Positions 57,154-64,000 of a stretch of DNA of 64,000 bases are shown piece by piece. The stretch is taken from positions 310,001 through 374,000 of the forward strand of contig BLAL01000338.1 in NCBI GenBank assembly GCA_015698045.1, read 5' to 3'. Source of the DNA: Rhizophagus clarus (lineage: Eukaryota > Glomeromycota > Glomeromycetes > Glomerales > Glomeraceae). Position 1 is the first letter of the stretch. Each line of letters starts with the position of its first letter. A model generated the notes under the pieces. The model was not told where the DNA came from. It saw nothing but the letters and a program-made list of their open reading frames with translations, and made no database searches. Position numbers and translations under genes: made by a program.

Positions 57154-57825
57154 TTTGTGGTAAAAAAAATTAAGAGTTAAAAAGCGCGTGGAGAATAAAA
57201 AATGAAAAAGGAATTGAAGTTAAAGGATTGAAAAAAAAGAGTTAAAAAAAGCTTGTATGAAGCTTATATATATACTTTTTTTGTATCTCATAATCATGAA
57301 TCAAACTTAAATTCGCAATTCCCTGATTATTCTAACTGTAGTGAAATTGTATTTTTAGCGATATGATAATAATTATATTAATTTAATCTACAATTATTAT
57401 GATTAATCAATTTGATTTTTATTGCTTAATAAAATTAAAAAATTAGAGTTAAAAAGTGTGTGGAAAAAAAAAATGCTTGTATGAAGGCGTGCGAAAAAAA
57501 GAGTTAGCATAATAATAATTGTAACAAATTAATCTTCAATTATTATGATTAATCAATTTTAAACGATATATAAATTTTGCACTTAAATTTTAATTATTAG
57601 ATTAATCAATTTTAAATCGATATATTTAAATTTTGCATTAACATTTTAATCGATGTGATTCTTCAATCATTATACACAGTTTATCAATTAAATAATACTT
57701 GAATTGTATACAATTTCAATTCTTCTCCTGAATTCTACGTTAATAATTTCAATTAATAAATTGACAACAACCAATATCATACTTTCGATATAACTTTTGA
57801 TACTACATTAAAGAAAATGATATAG
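57154..57825. other. Intergenic, nothing recognised
   Basis: This upstream region is shared by the divergent 57153 and 57826 genes. It has repeated pieces such as GATTAATCAATTT(T)AAA near 57540 and 57600 but no gene. Confidence 0.4.
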
Positions 57826-58030
57826 CAATGCTTACATTGTTCCCGAACCTTTTCGACTCCATACGCTTTAAAACGTCATATTTCTAAAAAACATCAATGT
57901 ATTAACAAAGGTAAAGTTGAAGCTTCTCGTACGAACATACCATATGAAGAACCCTGTCTTTGGGACGATGATTTACCATTATGATTTACCAACTGAGGAC
58001 CAAATGGTAAGGGTTCATATTGGAAATAAT
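57826..58030 (+). pseudogene. C2H2 zinc-finger gene fragment broken by a 13-bp duplication
   Basis: From a TATAG acceptor-like end at 57825 the frame reads CLHCSRTFSTPYALKRH and ISKKH, a C2H2 finger with C-x2-C-x12-H-x4-H spacing and the usual Phe and Leu. IPYEEPCLWDDDLP follows. A TGA at 57982-57984 comes from a near-tandem duplication: ATGATTTACCA occurs twice in a row, and removing one copy of 13 bases would continue the protein into TEDQM. Further stops follow. The ATG-bearing 5' exon is not seen. Confidence 0.55.
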
Positions 58031-58039
58031 TATAACTCA

Positions 58040-58317
58040 GAACACTAAGATCACATGAAAATTTATTTTATAATTAAGAGAGGCTCGAAAATATACTAAA
58101 TAAGGATAGAAAGATTATTTCTTTTTTTTATTGAGATTTTATTTTTGTTGTTCTGTTCTAATTTGATAAGGATATATTAGGATTAGTTAAAATTTTGTAA
58201 GTATGAGAAACCAAAGACCAGAAGATTTTCAATAAGTAGATTAATTAATTAGTTTATTCGCTTAAACTATTTAGTAGCGTGTATAATAAATTAATTAATA
58301 AAGTCGACAATTTAATG
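58040..58317. other. Spacer, nothing recognised
   Basis: This spacer lies between the convergent zinc-finger fragment and the phosphodiesterase-like gene. Confidence 0.3.
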
Positions 58318-59136
58318 CTAATCAAAATAACTAGGAATATTGATATTCAGAGCTTTTAATATTATTTTTGAACAATTCATGTTATAATTTATATCTTCAA
58401 TATTAAGTGAATCTAAATTAACGTTAGAAGCAATGAACGTATTAATTTCATCTTCGTTATTTCCACCATGTTTATTCTCAATTCCTCCATGATCAGTCGT
58501 TAACAATATTAAAGGATTTTCATATTTCTCAAAGATTGATTCTGTAATAGTTCCTATATAATTATCTGTTTCTTTTAATTTTTTTTTGTATTCATTTGAA
58601 TTAAAATCATACAAATGACCGACCTCATCAAGATCAACTAAATGAATAAATAAAAATTTTAAATCATTTATGTTATAGATATAATTTATTATGTTTTGAA
58701 CCAAATATGAATCGTAAATTGGTTTTTTTAATATATAGTGATTGAAATACATCCAATATTTTGATAGAAAATTCTCATTTAGTAATGGAGCGTATCTGTC
58801 GATAGTTAATTCTGGCTTTATCATGCCTGTTATAATCGGTTCCCATGAAACGAACGCAGCAGATTTATAAATTTTATATGATTCTAATATAATTTTAAAC
58901 AAACTTGGATATTCCTCATTATTATAAGGAATGTCAAGATTTTCAAGCTTTAACTTATGCTTATCAGGTCAAACTCCAGTTAAAATAGACCCCCAATTTT
59001 GGGCACTATTGGACGGAATTACAGAATTAACATTATAAATAGTCCCGTTTTTAGATAAATTGTTTATATTTGAACAGGATTGATTGATAAATCTTCCAAG
59101 TCCGTCAATTGCTATTATAATGGTAACTTGAAACAT
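58318..59136 (-). pseudogene. Alkaline-phosphatase-superfamily phosphodiesterase-like, one TGA
   Basis: A single frame of 272 codons runs from ATG 59136 to TAG at 58318, interrupted only by TGA at codon 56 (58971-58969). Motifs fit the type I phosphodiesterase/alkaline phosphatase superfamily: AIDGLG (metal Asp11), PSNSAQNWGSILTG with a likely Ser/Thr nucleophile (about 42-53), VDLDEVGH (168, 170 and His174), TTDHGG (Asp215, His216) and a later His223. These metal ligands all survive on both sides of the TGA. It is shorter than many family members, with no signal peptide seen. It may be a very young pseudogene, a sequencing error, or a read-through case: the context is TGA followed by C. Confidence 0.7.
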
Positions 59137-60801
59137 GATTTGAAATCTAATAAATTTAAATCAATCAATTATTGCTTAAATAAACTTTTGCGTATATATC
59201 AATATATTTAATACAAAGTAAAATCAAATTGTATCTTTAATTAATTAATCATGTATTTGACAAAACGATTGTATTGTATTTTTGTTTACAAATTTAACAA
59301 TAGTATTACATATTTTTTGTGTAAGCGATAACGTATTGTTATATAGTGTATTCATAATAAATAGAGTTATAGTTAATTAGTAATAACATGGAATAATTTT
59401 TTATTTTATTTAGTTATCATTTATTAGTAATAGCTAACTTCCAAGTTGGCCTTTTTAATTACTGTATTTAATTATCTTACAACCGTTCAACACAATTAAG
59501 CTGATCTAACATTAGGTTATGCGAAAGTTGAAAGTATACTTAAAATTTAATGTATTGAAATTAAGTAATATAACAGTCAATCCTATTTTCAAAATCTAAG
59601 CTCTTAAGCCGATTCTTTCATGATAGAAATATAAGTTAAATTGCTTGCACTGATTAAGAAATGAATTTGATTTATTTGTAAACAGGTGTGATGGCATTTT
59701 AATGTATTAGACTATTTATCATTTATTAAATCATTTATTATAAAGTTTATAAATAATCGCTTATGGTCATTTTTTCCAAATAAAAGTAAATTAAATGCGA
59801 CTATGATTTTTTTTATGGGTCATTAACTTAGTGTTTTCATACTTTTGTGACATAATCTCATAGTATCTTACTGTATATTGTAATTAAAAATATGTATTTA
59901 AAAACAATTTAAATTCGATTTTTATAAACTGTATTAAGTAAATTAAATACTGACCTTAAACTTTTATGATAAACTATTTTAAGATGCGTTTTTTTAAATT
60001 TGTTTCACAATCCTTTATCTCGTTTGGCTATTTAATATAATGGAAATAAATAATAAATATTGCTAAAGCTGTAAAAAATAAGATAAAAATGACTATTTCT
60101 ATATCATCCTGAAAGAAATATTTTATGACTCAGCATTCTCATTTAGATGTGATTTTGAAGCATAAATTTCTTTTAAAGGAAGTTTCAGTTTACTTCATTA
60201 AATGAAAGAATGATTATTAGTTTAAATTATTTTGTTTATTTATCAAATTGCCAATTATAAAGTAGATAATTGCTATTCACACTATTCATACAGTAAGTTA
60301 TAATTATCGTATACTTGTTATTAATTTATTGTGTCAAATTAGTCATCTGATTATCTGTAAAGTTAGAAGAAATATTTCTTTTCATATTAAACTCACCCTT
60401 ATTCAAATCGATATAATAGGAATTACAAACATAGTTATACTTGAATGATTTGTCTTTCCAAATGTCATATTATTAGATACTTTAAATAACAATGTATTAA
60501 ACGTATTAATTTTTAGCAGCTATTACTTTAGTATTAGCAAGTTACTTACTTTAGTTTAGCCGTAAATCTTCAATTCATGAAAATCATCTGTATTTATTGA
60601 TACACAATTAATGCATACTGTGATTGTATTTACTAACATATACTGTAATTATGTATTTACTAACGTATACTGTAATTATGTATTTACTAACAAAATCACT
60701 AAATTTATTAATAAATTTTCTAACAAATAGAAAAATTATTTAAATACTGATATCCTATAAGTAACTATAAATAATGATTGTGAACGTTCTTATTTAATAT
60801 C
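59137..60801. other. Long intergenic stretch
   Basis: No gene is supported on either strand. It contains a 27-bp tandem repeat at 60626-60690 and presumably the promoters of the flanking divergent genes. Confidence 0.4.
60626..60690. repeat. 27-bp tandem repeat, about 2.4 copies
   Basis: GTATTTACTAAC starts at 60626, 60653 and 60680, joined by (A/G)TATACTGTAATTAT. Confidence 0.85.
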
Positions 60802-61803
60802 ATGGATTTATCAATTGTCAAACCTTTCACAAATCAATTCTCTCAATCCCAAATACAATCGATCCTCACTGCATGGCTTCCCACAAAAATTTCACCATAT
60901 CTTACGGGAATATTAATGGTTGATATGTATGCTATTAGTGTTATTGCTACTGGCCTCACTACTCTAGCATACTTAGCATATTCACTATTAATTAAATTAA
61001 TGGTTGGAAAGTTTAATTCAAAAACTCTTATTACTTTACAAATAGATCATTATAGCATAGGTACTTACAACGAGCGAAATAAAAATATAATGCACAAAGC
61101 TTTGTCATGGCTTATTTCAGAACAGACCAAAAATTATGATAAAGGATCATATATTTTGAACATTTTTAATAATATTAATAATAAAAATATAAATGCTATT
61201 CCCCACTTTAATATATTACCGATGAACAATCATGAGATAGATATTACTTATAAAGATGTTAATTTTAAGATAAAATACAAGATTCCAGAAAATAGTAACA
61301 ATACAAGTATTAAAAATAACGGGCCTTGTAATTATAATGTCCAATACAAACCATTTGATATTGAGAAGCCTTCAATTTATTTATCAGTGCAAGAATCAAA
61401 TACTTGTGTAAAAGATATAACTACACTTTTAAACGATATTACACTGGAATATTTAGAATTTATTAAAAACTACAACGGACATTATAAATACGAAAATAAT
61501 CAAGCACGTTGGATGCAAATACACAAATTAACATCATGCAGAGGATTAGACAGTATTGCTTTGGAAGAAAAAAATGAAAAACTTTTGCAAAAAGAAATAG
61601 AAACTTTTATTAACAATAAATTATTTTATGAAAAAATAGGTATTCCTTACAGAAGAGGGATTCTTTTATTTGGAAAGCCAGGAACAGGAAAAACTAGCTT
61701 AATAAATGCGATATCTTCTTATTTATCACGCGACATTTATCATTTAAACATCAAAATGATTAAAGATGATTATGAATTAAATACTTTATTCAGTTCAGTG
61801 CCT
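60802..61803 (+). pseudogene. BCS1-like AAA ATPase, cut after Walker A
   Basis: The ATG at 60802 opens a frame matching the BCS1 plan: a hydrophobic segment near 35-66, a BCS1 N-terminal-type domain (SWLISEQTKNYD, a beta-rich middle, WMQIHKLTSCRGLDSIALEE), then GIPYRRGILLFGKPGTGKTS with Walker A at 291-299 and NTLFSSVP. After codon 334 the family similarity ends. Walker B, arginine finger and the rest are absent, replaced by DNA that codes better on the opposite strand. The frame itself runs on to 62010. BCS1-type proteins are membrane-anchored AAA ATPases, mitochondrial in yeast. This copy cannot hydrolyse ATP normally. It is likely broken by a rearrangement. Confidence 0.75.
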
Positions 61804-61988
61804 CGATTCTTAAGGAATTCTAATTGTTTTTTCATCCAATCTTCTTTTGATTCAAATTCGAGTTTACCTCTTACATATCCTCCAGTTTTAATTTCAGTAA
61901 AATCACAATCTTTCATTATAAATGCTCTTTTATCAGCTTTCTTTATACTATCAATACTCATAGTACATCCACAATCTGATTTGATTTT
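61776..61988 (-). pseudogene. Unrecognised antisense gene fragment joined to the BCS1 break
   Basis: The minus strand from about 61988 reads SDCGCTMSIDSIKKADK, then DCDFTEIKTGGYVRGK and a Lys/Glu-rich helix (DWMKKQLEFLKNRG). The frame then enters reversed BCS1 DNA and is lost. The sequence looks protein-like and begins right at the point where BCS1 similarity stops. Its family is unknown. Confidence 0.45.
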
Positions 61989-62009
61989 TTACTCAAAATT
62001 CCAACGCTA

Positions 62010-62640
62010 ATTGTAATTTTGAAAATTGTTAGTTTATCACGTTTTAATATAAGTGAATAGGCCACTGGCTCCAGAGAAAAATAAAATTTCATCAAATACA
62101 TAAAATCACGTAACTTATTTTTATGTATTATCTTTACGTTAAAACAAAAAAGTATACGCAATAGTTTAGGTAGTCTTATGTTTCGCTAATAGCAAAACAG
62201 GTTCCGCTGAACCATTAACAAAATATAAATATCTATTATATTAACATTTTACTTAATGAAAATCATTTTTAAGCAATTTTTTTCATTTAAAAACAGAAAT
62301 ATGTTATTAAAATTTAAATAAAAATGAATGATAGGTGGCATCATGGCGATGTAAAACTTCGTATCGTGTTCACTAATTGGAACAAAGTTTTCATCAATAA
62401 ATAATTGAATAAAGATTAATACTATTATTGAATGCAGGTGAAATAAAATCAATTTGGATAATTAAACAAATTTTATGAAAACCATCATATTTATAGCCAT
62501 TTATGTTTCAATAATTTAATAAAACATAATCCATTAAAATTATCTTAATTCTTTTATACAAAAATTGTCACAATTCAAGAATTTAGTAAACCATATTATC
62601 CGGAGTTCATAAAACGATAAAACGTACTCCTATATTTATT
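62010..62640. other. Intergenic, nothing recognised
   Basis: I see only short frames on both strands. Confidence 0.3.
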
Positions 62641-62649
62641 AATAAGGAT

Positions 62650-63235
62650 CATAAAATCAATTAACCAAAATAGAATATTCACAATCTGAACAAATCCATT
62701 TTTTTTCTTTCTCATCGATATAATTAAATACATTATCTTTTTGTCTATATTCCTTACATTTACAAGTAATATCAGAAGCAATTTGAACTACAAATAACAA
62801 AAGATATTATTTATTTATACTAAAATTCTAATGAAAATAATTTCTTATATATCACATCTTGTACAATTGAAGAACATTTGATGCAATTCCAATTTTTAAA
62901 GAGTAATTATATTCAAAAATTCTTTCTTTCTCCTCAAAGTTATCGCAGAAACATCTGATTTTAATTGAAACCCCTCGAACTAAAATAAAAATATACTTAG
63001 CAACTTGTAATTATCAATTAAAAAATGATAATTACCTTCTCTTTTTAAATTATACTTTTTGATATTTAATTTCATCAACATTTTTTTGATAAAAAATTTT
63101 TTTTTATCAAAACTCCAAATAATTGCTCTTACTCTTTTTTTACTAAACCTTTTCTTGCAACATTTGTAATATCCATATTCATAACAATATTTGAGTAAAC
63201 AATAGGGTGACAATTGCAATAAACTGAATTTCAAC
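62650..63235 (-). pseudogene. Cys-rich multi-exon gene fragment (CxC...CxxC modules)
   Basis: Minus-strand exon-like pieces: 63234-63034 (YCYEYGYYKCCKKRFSKKR, ending at an AAGAGAAG|GTAATT donor); then 62980-62830 after a TTTTAG acceptor (VRGVSIKIRCFCDNFEEK, with NWNCIKC in a shifted frame); then from about 62787 after a TTTGTAG acceptor (QIASDITCKCKEYRQKD and KKWICSDCEYSILVN, stop). Two modules share CxC, about 25-30 residues, CxxC, which may bind zinc. Exon phases do not all match and no start was found, so it is probably decayed or incomplete. Confidence 0.4.
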
Positions 63236-63239
63236 TACA

Positions 63240-64000
63240 AAAAACAAAAAATTTTAATTAATGAAGTTTGTTAAAAAAATAAAATGTGATATACCTGTTT
63301 CTATTAATACAATTTTGTCAGAATCAATTTCAAGCAAATATTCTTAATTTAGATTCAAAATAATTGATTTTTTTCATTATTGAAAAAAGATTATACTAAA
63401 ATATTTGAAATATTTTCTTGCGTTAAAATTATGGAAAACATGATTTAGAAAATAAATACTTAATTGAGATATGAAAGCCATAAAATTAATTCATATCTGA
63501 TATGTTTTGTATTAAAATATTCCATCCTTAAGTAAAAAATAATTTGATTTTATTATCGTATATGAGTAATAGTAATATCAGAAAATAAGAAAATTTATTC
63601 AAACCCTATCATTGCACATCTAATAAATATAAAAAAGAAAAACCTATTGATGAAGAATAACTAAGATTGTGTGCTTATTTATATTCTATTTCTAAATTTT
63701 CTTATAGAACAAATTTTACTCAATCTTGACTTAATATTATATTATGCTCTTTTTATTAAGTTTTTTAGAATAGAAATCAAATTTTATCACACAAATCCAT
63801 ATAAAAGTAGTCAGATAACGCAATATTATTATAACTATTTAAGCATTTTCGTTAAAATAAATTGTTATAAACATTTCTATATCTAACTTGAATATATAGA
63901 CAAATTATCTCTTAAATTTTTCAAAGATTTCTAAAAAAATCTATCTGTATAAAATTACGAGTTTGTGAAAAACTAATGATAATACAAATATATTTACATG
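63240..64000. other. Window end, nothing recognised
   Basis: A 71-codon plus-strand frame at 63671-63886 is low-complexity and I do not consider it a gene. An exon of the Cys-rich gene may lie here unseen. Confidence 0.3.

Overview
The window looks like nuclear DNA of an arbuscular mycorrhizal fungus, most likely Rhizophagus irregularis or a close relative (Glomeromycotina). The grounds are very AT-rich sequence with long A/T runs, genes cut by short GT-AG introns, and several gene types known to be expanded in that lineage: TKL-like kinases, BCS1-like AAA ATPases, Myb-like proteins and SWIM-type MULE transposase fossils. The species call is inference. Nothing bacterial or viral was seen.

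Layout. (1) 1-23.5 kb is a large tandem segmental duplication. Blocks A (1-1.33 kb), B (8.4-10.7 kb) and D (12.6-14.0 kb) recur in the same order and orientation as A' (14.2-16.0), B' (17.5-19.9) and D' (20.0-21.0), followed by a third A'' (21.2-22.75). Every block carries one minus-strand copy of a small, unrecognised gene family marked by an IIQPE(Q/H) motif. Two copies are intact (15461-15928 and 22223-22684) and the rest are at various stages of decay. The first unit also holds modules with no intact counterpart in the second: a hypothetical gene at 3763-4929, a minisatellite, a MULE fossil and an ORF fragment at 11826-12251. A SINE-like insertion with poly(A) tail and target-site duplication sits in A'. 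(2) 24.5-41.5 kb holds three paralogous five-exon protein kinase genes: one on the minus strand, and two on the plus strand as a ~4.07 kb tandem duplication. Between them lie a Myb/SANT gene with a 26-bp microexon and a clean 444-aa four-span membrane protein. (3) 43.6-64 kb is dominated by broken genes and repeats: a helical protein in three frames, a degenerate PD-(D/E)XK-like gene, a 550-bp repeat pair, a hairpin element, a multi-exon acidic protein with several stops, a C2H2 finger gene broken by a short duplication, an alkaline-phosphatase-superfamily ORF interrupted by one TGA, and a BCS1-like ATPase that ends just after Walker A.

The genes do not form an operon or a shared pathway. The window reads as an accessory, repeat-rich, fast-duplicating region. 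The most striking signals are the nested tandem duplication that makes and breaks copies of an unknown small-protein family, the SINE-like insertion, the kinase triplet with a non-canonical HGD catalytic loop, and the nearly intact phosphodiesterase-like gene with one TGA. Many lesions are single-base shifts, so raw-read or transcript support is needed to separate pseudogenes from assembly error.
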